From Anthracocystis setariae (taxonomy: Eukaryota > Basidiomycota > Ustilaginomycetes > Ustilaginales > Ustilaginaceae): a DNA stretch of 64,000 nt. Under the pieces are notes generated by a model. The model worked only from the letters and a program-made list of their open reading frames with translations, ran no database searches and was not told where the DNA came from. The stretch is from assembly GCA_928724745.1 (NCBI GenBank), contig CAKMXJ010000039.1, positions 558,001 through 622,000 of the forward strand. The letters run 5' to 3'. Position numbers and translations under genes: made by a program. Below, piece after piece: positions 47,216-58,514 of the stretch (position 1 is its first letter; the number at the start of each line of letters is the position of its first letter).

Positions 47216-48913
47216 ATGAAACCCGCCGCCGTTGCCGCCTTGGCCGCTTTCGTCCTCGCAGAGGTCGCCTCTGCCGATGGCGCTCCTCGACCTCAGTTCA
47301 CTCCCACCTCGATCCAGGCCCCCTTCATTGAGCAGTTCACTTCGGACTGGTCCGAACGATGGCAAGCATCCCAAGCCTCCAGGTTTCAGAAGGAGGACGA
47401 CGAGGAAGCCTTCAAGTACGATGGTGTTTGGTCCGTTGAGGAGCCCACCGTCTTCCCTAGCATCGAGGGCGACACCGGTCTCGTTCTCAAGAGCAAGGCC
47501 AAGCAGCATGCCATCTCGCATCTCTTTGACAAGCCCATCGACCCCAAGGGCAAGCCTCTCGTCGTTCAGTACGAGGTCAAGCTTCAGAAGGGTCTTAGCT
47601 GCGGTGGTGCTTACCTCAAGCTCCTTTCCGCCAGTGAGAAGGGTGTCGCGCCCGAGGAGTTCTCGGACAAGACACCATACACCATCATGTTCGGTCCCGA
47701 CAAGTGCGGTCAGACCAACAAGGTTCACTTTATCTTCCGCCACAAGAACCCAAAGACGGGCGAGTTCGAGGAGAAGCACGTCAAGTACGCCCCCTACCCC
47801 AAGCTGGCCAAGACTTCGACGCTCTACACGCTCGTTGTCGAGCCTGACCAGAGCTTCGAGATCTTCATCAACGGCGAATCCAAGAAGAAGGGATCGCTGC
47901 TCGAGGACTTTGAGCCCCCTGTCAACCCGCCCGCGGAGGTCGACGATCCCAAGGACACCAAGCCCGCTGACTGGGTTGAGGAGGCCAAGATCGCCGATCC
48001 TACCGCGACCAAGCCCGAAGACTGGGACGAGGATGCACCGCTCGAGATTCCCGACGCGGATGCTGTCAAGCCCGAGGGCTGGCTCGAAGATGAGCCTCTC
48101 AACATCCCCGACCCGGACGCACAGAAGCCTGAGGAGTGGGACGACGAAGAGGATGGTGAATGGTTTGCTCCCAGCATCCCCAACCCCAAGTGTGAGGCTG
48201 CTGCCGGCTGTGGCGAGTGGGTTCGCCCTGTCATGCGCAACCCGGCCTACAAGGGCAAGTGGTCTGCGCCTCTCATCGACAACCCGGCATACAAGGGCGT
48301 TTGGGCTCCTCGCAAGATCGCCAACCCAGACTACTACGAGGACAAGACCCCCGCCGACTTCAACCCGATTGGCGGTATCGGTTTCGAGCTGTGGACCATG
48401 GACGAGGACATCCTCTTCGATAACATTTACATTGGCCACGACCCGGCTCAGGCCAAGCAGTTCGCCGCCGAGACTTTCGACGAGAAGATCAAGATCGAAA
48501 AGGGTCTCGAGGATGCCGAAGTGAAGTCGGCTGAGCAGGCTGCCGAGGCTGCCGCTGAGGCTGCTGCTGGTTTCGTCGGTCAGGTGCGAACGCACGTCAA
48601 CGCTTTCATCGGCCGTGCTCGTCAGGACCCTATCGAGGCGATCAAGGAGATGCCTCAGGTTGCTGGGGGTCTCGGTGCCGCGTTCGCTGGTTTGCTTGGA
48701 CTCGTGGGTCTCGTCGGTGGTGCTCTTGGTGGCAGCAGCGCCAAGGTGGCTACCAAGGATGGAAAGAAAGTCGACGCACCTGCTGCCGCCAAGGGTAAGG
48801 CTAAGGAGGTGGCTGCCAGCGCCAAGACTTCGGCTGTTCAGGCTAAGGATGCTGTCAAGAAGCGTGCCAACGCCGTGGCTGCCAAGGTCGATGACGCTGC
48901 GGACGACGAGTAA
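47216..48913 (+). CDS. cne1: Calnexin (ER membrane lectin chaperone)
   Basis: 565 aa. A signal peptide (residues 1 to about 20, [17 protein letters not shown]) directs it to the ER, where it binds monoglucosylated glycoproteins. The lectin domain has the conserved cysteine pair ([19 protein letters not shown]). The P-domain shows type-1 repeats (KPADW, KPEDW, KPEGW, KPEEW) followed by type-2 repeats ([36 protein letters not shown]). The second lectin strand set ends [21 protein letters not shown] glycine/leucine-rich membrane segment (about 482-505) and a lysine/alanine-rich cytosolic tail follow; the single membrane span separates it from soluble calreticulin. Codon use is C-rich as in highly expressed genes. 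Confidence 0.96.
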   Translation: MKPAAVAALAAFVLAEVASADGAPRPQFTPTSIQAPFIEQFTSDWSERWQASQASRFQKEDDEEAFKYDGVWSVEEPTVFPSIEGDTGLVLKSKAKQHAISHLFDKPIDPKGKPLVVQYEVKLQKGLSCGGAYLKLLSASEKGVAPEEFSDKTPYTIMFGPDKCGQTNKVHFIFRHKNPKTGEFEEKHVKYAPYPKLAKTSTLYTLVVEPDQSFEIFINGESKKKGSLLEDFEPPVNPPAEVDDPKDTKPADWVEEAKIADPTATKPEDWDEDAPLEIPDADAVKPEGWLEDEPLNIPDPDAQKPEEWDDEEDGEWFAPSIPNPKCEAAAGCGEWVRPVMRNPAYKGKWSAPLIDNPAYKGVWAPRKIANPDYYEDKTPADFNPIGGIGFELWTMDEDILFDNIYIGHDPAQAKQFAAETFDEKIKIEKGLEDAEVKSAEQAAEAAAEAAAGFVGQVRTHVNAFIGRARQDPIEAIKEMPQVAGGLGAAFAGLLGLVGLVGGALGGSSAKVATKDGKKVDAPAAAKGKAKEVAASAKTSAVQAKDAVKKRANAVAAKVDDAADDE

Positions 48914-49461
48914 ACGTCAACAGCAACCCAAAATTCAATGTTTCGTCTAGTGGATCTTGTCCAGTCTTGTCATTGCTTGGAGTGGTACGAGCGACTAGTA
49001 AATAAACATCATTGCGCCGAGCTCGACTGCTGCGACTGTGAAATGTGTCTGTGAACTTGATGAAGCGGTGAAGTGTATTGTTTGCATCAGGACGCTTACC
49101 CCTTAAAGCCACAAAGTGCAAAGCAAACACAAAGTGGATTGGCTAGAGTGGGGCCATGATCAAGTAGAGCATGGTTTTTCGTTGGCAAAATTTCTGTGCG
49201 ATATTTAATTGATAAATTGTGACGCAAAAATCTGCTAAAAATTGCAACATCCTAGAGTGCATTCCCGCATGACTTTGTGATCGGAAGCTTCTAATATGTT
49301 TGTTGCATTTGAATCTGCCGCAAATCTAACATTGCTATTAAATTTCTCGCACTGACATTTTGGCGTTGTGGGAAAGCGCAAAGCGGCTCGAAAGTGTTGC
49401 GCTTGTTGCTCTGCCTCCATCTATTTTTATATCATCATAAACAGCAGATCGTTCCGCCAAG
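48914..49461. other. Calnexin 3' flank and NTF2 promoter
   Basis: 548 bp, notably AT-rich at 49170-49360. No gene seen. Confidence 0.5.
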
Positions 49462-50357
49462 ATGGAAGCTATCGCAGAACAGTTTACCAACTTCTACTAC
49501 TCGACCTTCGATGCTGACCGTGCTCAGCTGGTCAACCTTTACGTACGTTTCCATCAATCGATCCGAGGGCGAAGCAGACCGCAATGCATCACACTAGACG
49601 TTGGCTTGGTCGGGGGAGGAGGAGGAGCATTCTGCCATCTTGCATAGCTGCGCAGTGGCGAGCTCTTACTTGTGGCAATCTAGCTTGATACTCAGGCCAG
49701 GATCGCTTGCATTGAAGCCGATGGACATGGTTGTGATGGATCTGTCTCCTCATCCCACTTCGATTGACGTTTTCGCTGACCCACGACCTCTTCTCACTTT
49801 GATCTCTACATTCCACCCTAAACCGTTGCACGTTGTCATTCGCCTTCGCTATCGCTCCTCTTCTATCCACAGCGAGCCAACTCGATGCTCACCTTCGAGG
49901 GCTCCCAAGTCCAGGGTGCGCAGGCCATCGTGGAGAAGCTCACCGTACGTCCCTCACCCCTCCTTCCTCTCTCCCATCCTCTCGCTTACCTAGCATTTTT
50001 CTAACCCGCCCCATCCTTCCCCTTGCTCTTTCTCGTCTCACGCGATCGATAGTCTCTTCCATTCGCCAAAGTTCAACACAAGGTCGAAACGCGCGACGCC
50101 CAACCCACCGGCGATGGCAACTCGCTCGTCGTCCTCGTCACCGGCATGCTTATGGTCGACGACGGTGAACACCCGCTCAAATTCTCCCAAGCTTTCACCC
50201 TCAACCCCGAAAACGGCTCGTTCTACGTCTACAACGACGTCTTCCGGTAAGTCTCTCCCCGCACAAACTCGAGAAAAAAAAATTAAATAAAAAAAAAGGT
50301 ATCATATGCTGACTCCGAACATATCCCCAATTCTGTCCTATTCACAGTCTCAACTAA
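49462..50357 (+). CDS. NTF2: Nuclear transport factor 2 (NTF2), four exons
   Basis: Exons 49462-49542, 49873-49944, 50053-50246 and 50348-50357 join to 118 aa, the normal size. NTF2 returns Ran-GDP to the nucleus. Exon 1 gives MEAIAEQFTNFYYSTFDADR and the next residues to NLY; exon 2 RANSMLTFEGSQVQGAQAIV; exon 3 SLPFAKVQHKVETRDAQPTG through FSQAFTLNPENGSFYVYNDVF; the last exon completes R and adds L, N and stop. Introns are 330, 108 and 101 nt, with GTACGT, GTACGT and GTAAGT donors. Branch-like sites are CTGAC, CTAAC (about 50001) and CTGAC. No single open frame covers the gene because exon 1 is only 27 codons. It is convergent with STRIP. Confidence 0.95.
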
Positions 50358-50613
50358 ATCGTCACCCGGTGTCGCTTGGACTGTCTCGAGTTTTTTTTTT
50401 CTTTGAATCGTAGACACGGATTCCGATATAATGGTGCGATATTGATGTCTTGGAGATGCAACGTTGGGGTTGAAATTTGAATTTGATGAGCCAAACGCTT
50501 AGTTAGTAGTAGTAGTAGTGACATCTGCGGATTCACATTTCGATGCAGATCCGCTGAGCTACGCACAAACAGACAGATCCGAAAGCGGCAAACCTCGATT
50601 ACGAATGCGCATG

Positions 50614-53600
50614 CTAAGTACCAAAGATATGCTCGACCTCATCAATCCCACCCACCTTCCTATGCTGCAACGGCAAAGGCTGACTGTCCAACTCGCCACC
50701 ACCACCCTCACCTGCCCCCTCCATCGCCATCGCCATCGCCTCGACCTGTTGCTGCTCCCTCCTCGCCTCGGCCTGCGCCAACATATCCAACGAATCCAAC
50801 TCATCATCATTCTTCCAATCCGTCAACACCGGCCTCAACGCCCCACCTTCCGAATTCGATCGACTGTTCCTCCTACTCCCCGGTCTCGACCCCGTTCCCG
50901 AAATCGTAAACGGCCTCACCGGCGATCCCGGTCCCGTCTCCAAAGCTGAACCGCCCAACATGGCACTAGCCGACATCCTTGGCGACTGCATCGGCGAAGG
51001 CTGCTTTCCGCCATGCAACGGAATCGGCGACGGCGAAGGCGGCGACAGCACTCCCGACGTAAGATACCGCATCTCTTTCGGCGACAAATGCTCCCAATCA
51101 TTCCGATTCTCATCCCTCTCCCCCTCACCTTCTCCCTCATCATCCGTAGCCGAAGTCGTCCCACTCGCCGAACGCGACGAGTCCAGACTCGACACATCCG
51201 AATCCGTCACCGTCTCGCCGAGAATCTCACCAAGACGAGCCCACGCCGTCGAAGAACCCTGTGGAGTCAGCCCCCACTTGCCCGAGCTCCAGCCGGATGC
51301 CGTAGCATCATCACCCTCGCTCCCACCATGATCTCCTTCCACCCCTCCATCGTGCGAACCGCCCTCGGACGGATAGAACACATTCTCCCCAAACACCTCG
51401 CCAAGCACATCTTCATACGTGTCCAGGTAGCCTTCCACAACATCATCCGGAATATATCCACCCGGAGCCGACGTCTGCTGCGAGCGTCGCAGCGGAGGCA
51501 GCACATCGCTCTCGAAGAACGACGGTCCGTTCGATGTACGAGTCGGCGACAACATCGCAGGATGGGCCTCGTTGGCTCCTTCGCCATTGATGCGCTGCGT
51601 CTGCTGTTGAGACTCTTGACCTTGCTGCCCCTGCTGCGACGGCTGTGGCTGTTGCTGCTGCGCAAACTGCGATTGATGCTGGTTTGACGCCTGCTGCGCC
51701 TGCTGCTGCTGCTGCTGCTGCTGGTTCTGGTCCTGTGACGGCCTATCGACACTGGTGCTGATGGAGCGTTTGTGGCCATGGCCTGCTTCGCCATGAACGT
51801 TGGTGGCACCGGGCGGTGGCCCGAATCGAGTGTTGTTGTAAAATTTGACGAGCGACCGGAGCGCCTGTTCCTGCGGCAACGAGTCCTCGACATCCGCTTC
51901 GACGTCTGACCCACTGAGCCACTCGTCCCTCAGGTCGGGCCGACAGTTGAGGTAAATGCTTGTAATGACACGCATGTTGCTCTGTCGCCATTTCCTGCCG
52001 CAAAACGGAATCTGGCTCTTGATCACCTTGAGCACGTACAACTCGAGTCCCGGATGCGGCACCTTCAATGACCTCTTGAGAATCGCCGAACTCTTGTACT
52101 GCACCAGCAGCAAGATCCTATGCACCTTGCGCTTGGTCAGCTTCTGCAGAATCCTGGTAAAATTGATGGACGAGAAGAAGTTGCGCCACGAATAGTCACT
52201 GACCACTTCGACTTCGCTTCCATCGGACAGGGTGGTCACCTTGCCTGGCGGCGGCGAAGTGGTGCCCGGATTGATGGCGACAGGACCGATGACGTTGTGA
52301 CGCGACATGAGCGAATCTTCAGCACGAGCACCTCGCGCTTCACGACCGCCATTGAGGTAGCAGTAATTGAAGAAGCGGAAATTGTCGGCTTCGTTCTTGG
52401 TCTTGACGCCATGGGCGATCTCCTGGAGTCCAAAGATCTTGAGAATCAGAAGAAGCACATTGCTGTCGACAAGCACCTGCGAGAGGTAGTTGAACTTCAT
52501 CACGTGGCTGGCTTTGAACCACTTGAGACAGAGTAGAAGGATGGCTGATACCGCTTTGGTCAAGATCTCGCGATGACGCGCGACATCGACGTCCTCGAGC
52601 GTAGGAGGAGGAGCCTCGTCGATGGCTGCGCCTTCAGCAATGGCTGCGGCATGGGCAGAGTTGGTGTTGATGGATGTGACGGTGGCCAACAAGAGCTTGA
52701 GCAGCACGATGACGGAAGACTGAAGTTGGGGCAAGACGGCACGGTAGAGTTGGTCAACACGCTGCAAACGGCGAACATCAGCTCGTTTCTGAGCCAGCTG
52801 GTCGATCAGCTCGGTGTGACGTGGGTTGTCCAGCGCGGCCAGCATGTGATCTGCCTCGACTGCGCGGAGTTCAGCTTCGATGTCTTCCTCGATCTCGAGA
52901 AGATGCTCGTAAGTAGCTTCACCTTTGACCTTGAACGTACGCTGCGAAACCCCTCGCGTTGGGAAAGCCTCGGAACTGACGGGGCTGCGACTGCCCTGTG
53001 AAGAGGAAGCTGCATCGGTGCGGCCAGCATAGGCCTTATTTCCTGCACCTTTGACGCCCAGCCCGATACGAGTACCGTCGGCAGCGCTGCCTACACCGCT
53101 TTCTTCCTGAATGCATTGTTCGCGCACCCTCCAGGTCTGCCAGAGCTCGAGGCTGACGTGCATGTGTTCAGAGTAGAGCTTGGAAGCTTCATCGATACTG
53201 CGTGGCACGAGACGGCCTCTACCGTGCACTTGTGTGCTGTACGGGAAGATAAAAGGTCGAGTCTGGTCGGTCTGGTATTTTGCTTTGTTTGGCTTGGGCG
53301 AGGGCGGAGGGGATGGCGCAGGAGTGCCAGGAAGCATGCCGTTGGGGCCTTGCTGAGGGCCACCAGGGTATCGGTCGGGGCCATCGAGGTTGTTGCTGAA
53401 GGGCTTGCGCGGAGGGATGGGGTGAATGGCGCTAGCGAGCTTATCGAGCGGAAGATCGTTCGCCTGAAGCTTTGGAGGCTCGAATGTAGGGTACTTGACA
53501 GAGATCTCGTGTTGGAAATCTTGAAAGTCAAGCGGATCCGACTTGAGCGCATTGCGCTTGGTCGACTTGTCCACGGGCCCTAGACCCTCGATTTCTCGGG

Positions 53601-54666
53601 CGAGCAGCTTGCATCGTTCAACATCCTTGACGCCACCAAAACAGGAGAGCAGCGACTTCCACAGTAGCAGAAGAAGTTTCTTGACAGGGTAACCCTTTGC
53701 GCTCTTTTCACGCAGCGAGGCGACCAGCCCAAAGAGGAAGATGGGAAGAGGAGGGTCGAGGCTCATGAGCTCGTCACCCCACTCCTCCTCGCCTCTGGAG
53801 CTTTCGAGGAGGGAGTAGAGCTGTGCAAAGTGGAGCGCAAGTTCGAGGTTGATCTCGTCCAAGTACTCGAGCTTGGCTTCCGGCGTAAGCAAGGGAGCAT
53901 TTGCGGGGCCTTGTTGGCCAGCGTGGGCAGGCTGGTGAGAAGGGATGTGATCGGGAAGCGAACTAAGGTAATCGTGCTTCCAGCTCGCCAGCTTGATGGC
54001 CGAGTAGATTTCGCCGAGACCGCCGAGGGATCGTACCATGCGCGCATTCTCGAGAAGCCAGTGAAGCTGATGCTCCGGGCCGGCTGTGTCGGCGAAAGCG
54101 CCTTGAAGAAGATAGAGCAGGGCACGAGATGCGCGGAATCTGGCTTCGGGATCGCGGACCTCGAGCGTGGACAGAAGAGATTGAAGGATGCGGCGGCGGA
54201 CTGAGCTACCCAGCGTCGTCCACTCGCCGGGCAACGGGCTCGCTACGCTGGATCTCCTACGAGGGCCAGCGGCACTTGCATGGCTCGAAGGAGCGTCTGA
54301 GTCATTGAGATCCAGACCCAAACCCAAGGCGCCGCCACCTTCAGCCAGTTGACTTGCCGAGGTCGAGGGCTCAGCGGCGTTCTCGGAGGCTGAAGAGGAG
54401 TAGATGGCATGTCCAAGATGAGCAGGCAAGGTACACCACTCTTCCCATGCAGCTCTGTTCTCTGCGGTTTGAGGGACCTCTACATACGAGTAGAACTCGT
54501 CGATCTCGTTTTGCATCGAATCGACATCAGCATGCATGGGGAAGTCGTACTGCTTGGACTTGGGCTTGTCGATGACGATGAGATGGCGAAGCTGACCGAG
54601 AGTGACCGAGTCGAGAGGCCCGTTTTGGGGCTGCTCGCTTGGCTGGGGTTGGGCCTGATTGGACAT
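50614..54666 (-). CDS. STRIPAK subunit STRIP/Far11 (N1221-DUF3402 protein)
   Basis: At least 1350 aa from the ATG at 54666. STRIP proteins scaffold the striatin-PP2A (STRIPAK) complex that governs hyphal growth, fusion and mating signals in fungi. The N-terminal domain has the family segment IDEFYSYVEVPQTAENR. The C-terminal DUF3402 part includes MKFNYLSQVLVDSNVLLLIL, FRFFNYCYLNGG, SSINFTRILQKLTKRKVHRI and LELYVLKVIKSQIPFCGRKW. A Q-rich tract follows, then an acidic, serine-rich tail. The frame is open without an ATG from 54666 up to about 55297 and looks protein-like (SLVEDLVGAGQNPALRKVLF), so a small spliced 5' exon with the true start is likely. A possible acceptor (CCGTCGCAG) lies at about 55242. 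Confidence 0.85.
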   Translation of the reverse strand: MSNQAQPQPSEQPQNGPLDSVTLGQLRHLIVIDKPKSKQYDFPMHADVDSMQNEIDEFYSYVEVPQTAENRAAWEEWCTLPAHLGHAIYSSSASENAAEPSTSASQLAEGGGALGLGLDLNDSDAPSSHASAAGPRRRSSVASPLPGEWTTLGSSVRRRILQSLLSTLEVRDPEARFRASRALLYLLQGAFADTAGPEHQLHWLLENARMVRSLGGLGEIYSAIKLASWKHDYLSSLPDHIPSHQPAHAGQQGPANAPLLTPEAKLEYLDEINLELALHFAQLYSLLESSRGEEEWGDELMSLDPPLPIFLFGLVASLREKSAKGYPVKKLLLLLWKSLLSCFGGVKDVERCKLLAREIEGLGPVDKSTKRNALKSDPLDFQDFQHEISVKYPTFEPPKLQANDLPLDKLASAIHPIPPRKPFSNNLDGPDRYPGGPQQGPNGMLPGTPAPSPPPSPKPNKAKYQTDQTRPFIFPYSTQVHGRGRLVPRSIDEASKLYSEHMHVSLELWQTWRVREQCIQEESGVGSAADGTRIGLGVKGAGNKAYAGRTDAASSSQGSRSPVSSEAFPTRGVSQRTFKVKGEATYEHLLEIEEDIEAELRAVEADHMLAALDNPRHTELIDQLAQKRADVRRLQRVDQLYRAVLPQLQSSVIVLLKLLLATVTSINTNSAHAAAIAEGAAIDEAPPPTLEDVDVARHREILTKAVSAILLLCLKWFKASHVMKFNYLSQVLVDSNVLLLILKIFGLQEIAHGVKTKNEADNFRFFNYCYLNGGREARGARAEDSLMSRHNVIGPVAINPGTTSPPPGKVTTLSDGSEVEVVSDYSWRNFFSSINFTRILQKLTKRKVHRILLLVQYKSSAILKRSLKVPHPGLELYVLKVIKSQIPFCGRKWRQSNMRVITSIYLNCRPDLRDEWLSGSDVEADVEDSLPQEQALRSLVKFYNNTRFGPPPGATNVHGEAGHGHKRSISTSVDRPSQDQNQQQQQQQQAQQASNQHQSQFAQQQQPQPSQQGQQGQESQQQTQRINGEGANEAHPAMLSPTRTSNGPSFFESDVLPPLRRSQQTSAPGGYIPDDVVEGYLDTYEDVLGEVFGENVFYPSEGGSHDGGVEGDHGGSEGDDATASGWSSGKWGLTPQGSSTAWARLGEILGETVTDSDVSSLDSSRSASGTTSATDDEGEGEGERDENRNDWEHLSPKEMRYLTSGVLSPPSPSPIPLHGGKQPSPMQSPRMSASAMLGGSALETGPGSPVRPFTISGTGSRPGSRRNSRSNSEGGALRPVLTDWKNDDELDSLDMLAQAEARREQQQVEAMAMAMEGAGEGGGGELDSQPLPLQHRKVGGIDEVEHIFGT

Positions 54667-56906
54667 ATTGGAAGACTGCTGGAGCTGAACTTGACTGCGC
54701 TCTAGATGCTGTCGGAACGAGACACCACCTGTGAATGGTTGGCGCTGAAATGCAGGTTGGGAGGTGGACTCGGAGCTGGACGAAGAGCTTTTTGGATCTG
54801 CAGAGCTGCGTTGGGCAGCAGCGATGCCGCTTTGTGTCTGCTCTGAAGGCGGGTCGGATGGAGAGGCTGTGGCAGCAGTTGCAGTAGCCAAGGTGCTCAA
54901 GGATGGGATCAATGCAGGTGCAGATGACGAGAGCGAATGAGCGGCAGCAGCAACGTCTGTGTTCTGACCCGAGCCCAGCTGGAATAGGACCTTCCGAAGC
55001 GCAGGGTTCTGTCCCGCACCGACCAGGTCCTCAACGAGCGAGCTGTCGGCTGTCCCGGATACCGAAGAGGTGTACGTCGGAGGGAAGCTGTTGGCTGCTG
55101 CTGTTGCTGCTGCTGCTGCGCTGGTAGAAGCACCGGACGGGGAGGATGATTGTACAGTGTTGGTGTCCTGGTTTGACAAAGTGAAAGAAGAGAGATTGAT
55201 GCGGCAGTTGAGCGCGTCTTGCAGGTTTGCACTCTGGGTCCTGCGACGGCGAGTTGGGATGTTGTGCGGGTTGGATGGAGGATTAATGGTGGAGGTTCAG
55301 ATCTCCGGCGCTGCTTGGCACCAGAGACAGGCAAGTGTCGATTGGGCAGCTTTGTCCGAGCTGATGAGGGAGTTGGGTTTCAAAGGGGAGAACAGCGTCT
55401 CAAAGAGGTGTGGGGAGCCGGGCAAGAGATGCAGCTGGTAATGTAATGACAAGATGTGAGGTCGACCGTAGTAACCGGAATGGGTCGTCGCTGGCGCCTA
55501 GGTTTCGAGAAGACCACACGAAACGGTGGAGCACTGTGTATGTGCGCTTGCAGAAGGGTTGCCTGCTGACCGTGTGCTTGCTAGTATTGCGCTCTGCGAG
55601 GTGCAGATGAGTGTGCGTGTGGGTGGGAGACAGGCTGCAGCAGCAACGCAACCGCAGCGCATGTCGCCTCGCAAGCTCATGCAAATCTCAAAAGGAAGCC
55701 ATCCAACACTCTCGCTCGGTCCCTCTTTAAAGCACGCGTCTTGCCGATGATCGGGGAACTGCCACCAAATTCCGATTTGGAAAGATGAATCGGGAGATGA
55801 ACGCATGTTCGGAAGCTCGGCGCACTTTTCTGCATCGATGCCACCAACTACGCCCATCCTGCTCAGTTTCGCACCATCGGAACGAATCCTTTTCGGTCAT
55901 GCCGGTCCTCTTTGAGCCTCGGTCAAGTCCGTGACAAGCATGCTCCGCTCGTGCTGTCAAGGTTGTGGTGGTGACGTTGCAACTATTGACGATAGAAAGT
56001 ATATTCATTCTGCCGCGGTGCAATCCCAGCAACGAAAACCGATATTGCGTGGGAACACAAGCCGTGACAAGCCAGGTCCGGGTTCGGAAGAGCCGCCGTG
56101 TTGGCAAAGCTTGCAAGAAAGAAGTGCTACTCACATAGTGTGCTTCTCACATAGTGTGCTAATCACACTTGCCGAACTCCCGTCAAGTTTGACATGATCT
56201 TGGTTCTATTCTACCTCGCGTTTCTGCTTCTCGACTGGATTGGCTTCCAACCGTAGTATAAAAAGCTACCAGTCCTGCTTCGTCCGCCTTTCGCTCCTGA
56301 CGTATCCTCATCCTCACCGTTTCCTTCCAAACCTTTGGGTTGTCCACATTTTTTTATTTTTTATTTTTTATTTTTGGTCGACATTCGACTGCACGTCTTG
56401 CCGACCTTCGCGTGGCCTCCCACACTTGACACTGAATTCGGTGCCACGTTTCTCCTCTCGTGTCTCTCCGCCGGGTAAAGGACGGGGTTCAAGTCTGATT
56501 TTTGCATTGCCTGGATACGGGTAATTCGCTTCAGATTATTTTCATCTTTTGTCCCCGTTTTTAACGCCGCTGCCGAACTCTGCCGTCATTTGGCCGTATC
56601 GAATCGTTTGCTCTGTCTTACCGAATCCGCGGCAACTAACTGGAATTGGTCCAGCATCTCGTCACCAGTCTTGGGCTCGGTCCGGTCTTATTTTCATTAG
56701 GTACAAGGTATCGCCGCTTGGACCTCGTTTGGCCTCTTGCGGCCTTGCTCTCGTTACTCGACTCGACGTCTTCGCACTCTCTGCCGAGCACCTTTGGCCC
56801 GGGTTTGCTAGATTGCTCGCTTGCCACAATTTAAGTCCCTTTGCTTTTCACCATCATCAGCATCCTTTTGTCGACCTCGCCGCATAGGCCCGCACTCAAA
56901 ACGGCG
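54667..56906. promoter_or_regulatory. Divergent region STRIP / MFS transporter, with STRIP 5' coding extension
   Basis: 54667 to about 55297 is probably still coding for STRIP (minus). The rest has no clear gene. At 56130-56161 a 16-bp unit is tandemly duplicated (CTCACATAGTGTGCT core). TATAAAAAG at 56257-56265 is a candidate TATA box for the MFS gene, which would give a long leader containing TTTTTATTT repeats (56349-56376). Confidence 0.45.
56130..56161 (+). repeat. 16-bp tandem duplication
   Basis: Two copies of CTCACATAGTGTGCT plus one variable base (56130-56145, 56146-56161), followed by a partial third copy (ATCACAC). The core CACATAGTGTG is itself an interrupted palindrome. Confidence 0.8.
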
Positions 56907-58514
56907 ATGGACACAACCGCGTTACCATCACAGCGCACAAGCATGTCTGCCACGGCCCGCGCCAGCACCAGCTCACGTGCTCCCTCCACCTCTCACGATG
57001 CTTCACCAATCAAGCCTTCGCCCACTCCATCGCAACTAGAGCAATCCAAGGGCGTCGAGTCCAAGGAGCGGCCCAATGCCTCCACTCTGCCTTCGGTCAA
57101 CAAGAACGAACAAGCAGATGCCAACCTCGTCACCTGGGATGAAAATGACCCAGAGAACCCACAAAACTGGTCTCAAGGACGCAAGATCATGCTCTTGGCC
57201 GTCGTCTCGTCCTGTGCCTTCTGCGTGACCAACGCTTCGTCTATCATCAGCAACGCCTACGACGGAATCCGGGACGAGTTCCACGTCTCGCACGAGGTCT
57301 CCATTCTCGGCCTCTCGCTGTTTGTCGTTGGTCTAGGGATTGGTCCCATGCTACTCGGTCCGCTTTCCGAATTCTATGGCAGGCGTCCCGTGTATCTTGT
57401 CTCCTATACCGCTTTCACCTTGCTCGGTCTTCCTGTTTCCTTTGCCAACAACCTCGCCGTGTTCCTCATCTTTCGCTTCCTCACCGGATTCTGCGGCTCA
57501 GCCTTCCTCAGCGTAGCCGGTGGCACTGTGGCAGACGTCTTTGCCGCCAGCGACATCTTTGTCCCCATGGCCATCTACACCAACGGACCGTTCCTGGGTC
57601 CCGTCTTTGGACCTCTCCTTTCCGGCTTCATCAACCAGAATGCCAACTGGAGATGGACGTTCTGGACCATCAACATCTGGTCGGCCGTCATGCTCGTCAT
57701 TCTCATCTTCTTTGGCCCCGAATCCTACGCACCCGTCCTGCTCGCCAACAAGGCCAAGCGTCTTCGCAGCGAGACCAACAACGAGGCTTTGTACGCCGAG
57801 CACGAGCGCGTCGTCGCCACCAAATCGTTGACGCACTCCATCCTCACCTCCATCAAGAAGCCATTCCAACTGCTCGTGCGCGAAGTCATGCTTCTCCTCC
57901 TCTGTCTCTGGTCAGCACTCCTTCTCGGCATCCTTTACCTCTTCTTCGTCGCCTTCCCAATCGTCTTTGAAGCGCACGGCTTCAACCTGCAAGAAGTCGG
58001 ACTTTCCTTCCTCGGCATTGGAATTGGCATGATGTCCGCAGTCGCAACCATGCCCTACTGGGCGCGTCACTACACCCGTCTCGTCGAAACCAAAGGCAAC
58101 GGCGTTGCCGAACCCGAATTCCGTCTACCCGTTGCCATGGTCGGCGCCATCTGTCTCCCCATCGGCATGTTCTGGTTCGCCTTCACCACCTACCCATCGA
58201 TCCACTGGATCGTGCCCATCCTCGGCACCGTCCCCTTCGGATTCGGCATCTCCTACATCTTCACCTCCGTATTCACCTACACCACCCATGCATACAGGCC
58301 CGTCGCTGCTAGCGCCATGGCCGCCAACTCCTTCTGCAGGAGTTCTTGGGCTGCTTCTTTCCCCCTGTTTGCAGAACAAATGTATAAGGGGATGACGAAT
58401 CCGGGCGCAACGGCGTTCTTGGCAGCCTTGAATGTGCTCATGATTCCAGTACCGTTCATCTTTTACAAGTACGGCAAACGCATCCGCGCTAATAGTCACT
58501 TTACGGTCTCGTAA
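56907..58514 (+). CDS. MFS transporter, drug:H+ antiporter-1 type (12 TM)
   Basis: 535 aa. The cytosolic N-terminus of about 90 aa is S/T/P-rich, then the family entry motif NDPENPQNWSQGRK leads into TM1. Motif A is clear between TM2 and TM3 (GPLSEFYGRRPVY, about 150-162), and the following RFLTGFCGSAFLSVAGG and GPLLSGF segments fit the fungal DHA1 polyamine/drug exporter branch. The second half has six further spans. The substrate cannot be told from sequence; multidrug, polyamine or metabolite export are options. The start is ATG at 56907; the frame above begins at TTG, and a second ATG at 56943 is possible. No biosynthetic cluster surrounds it. Confidence 0.9.
   Translation: MDTTALPSQRTSMSATARASTSSRAPSTSHDASPIKPSPTPSQLEQSKGVESKERPNASTLPSVNKNEQADANLVTWDENDPENPQNWSQGRKIMLLAVVSSCAFCVTNASSIISNAYDGIRDEFHVSHEVSILGLSLFVVGLGIGPMLLGPLSEFYGRRPVYLVSYTAFTLLGLPVSFANNLAVFLIFRFLTGFCGSAFLSVAGGTVADVFAASDIFVPMAIYTNGPFLGPVFGPLLSGFINQNANWRWTFWTINIWSAVMLVILIFFGPESYAPVLLANKAKRLRSETNNEALYAEHERVVATKSLTHSILTSIKKPFQLLVREVMLLLLCLWSALLLGILYLFFVAFPIVFEAHGFNLQEVGLSFLGIGIGMMSAVATMPYWARHYTRLVETKGNGVAEPEFRLPVAMVGAICLPIGMFWFAFTTYPSIHWIVPILGTVPFGFGISYIFTSVFTYTTHAYRPVAASAMAANSFCRSSWAASFPLFAEQMYKGMTNPGATAFLAALNVLMIPVPFIFYKYGKRIRANSHFTVS

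Noticed and set aside
46467..47219. 250-codon plus-strand frame ending at the calnexin start
   Set aside because: Mostly C/T-rich leader and promoter sequence with no domain; its stop overlaps the calnexin ATG.
47123..48595. 490-codon minus-strand frame opposite calnexin
   Set aside because: Antisense shadow; a hydrophobic, low-complexity translation driven by calnexin codon bias.
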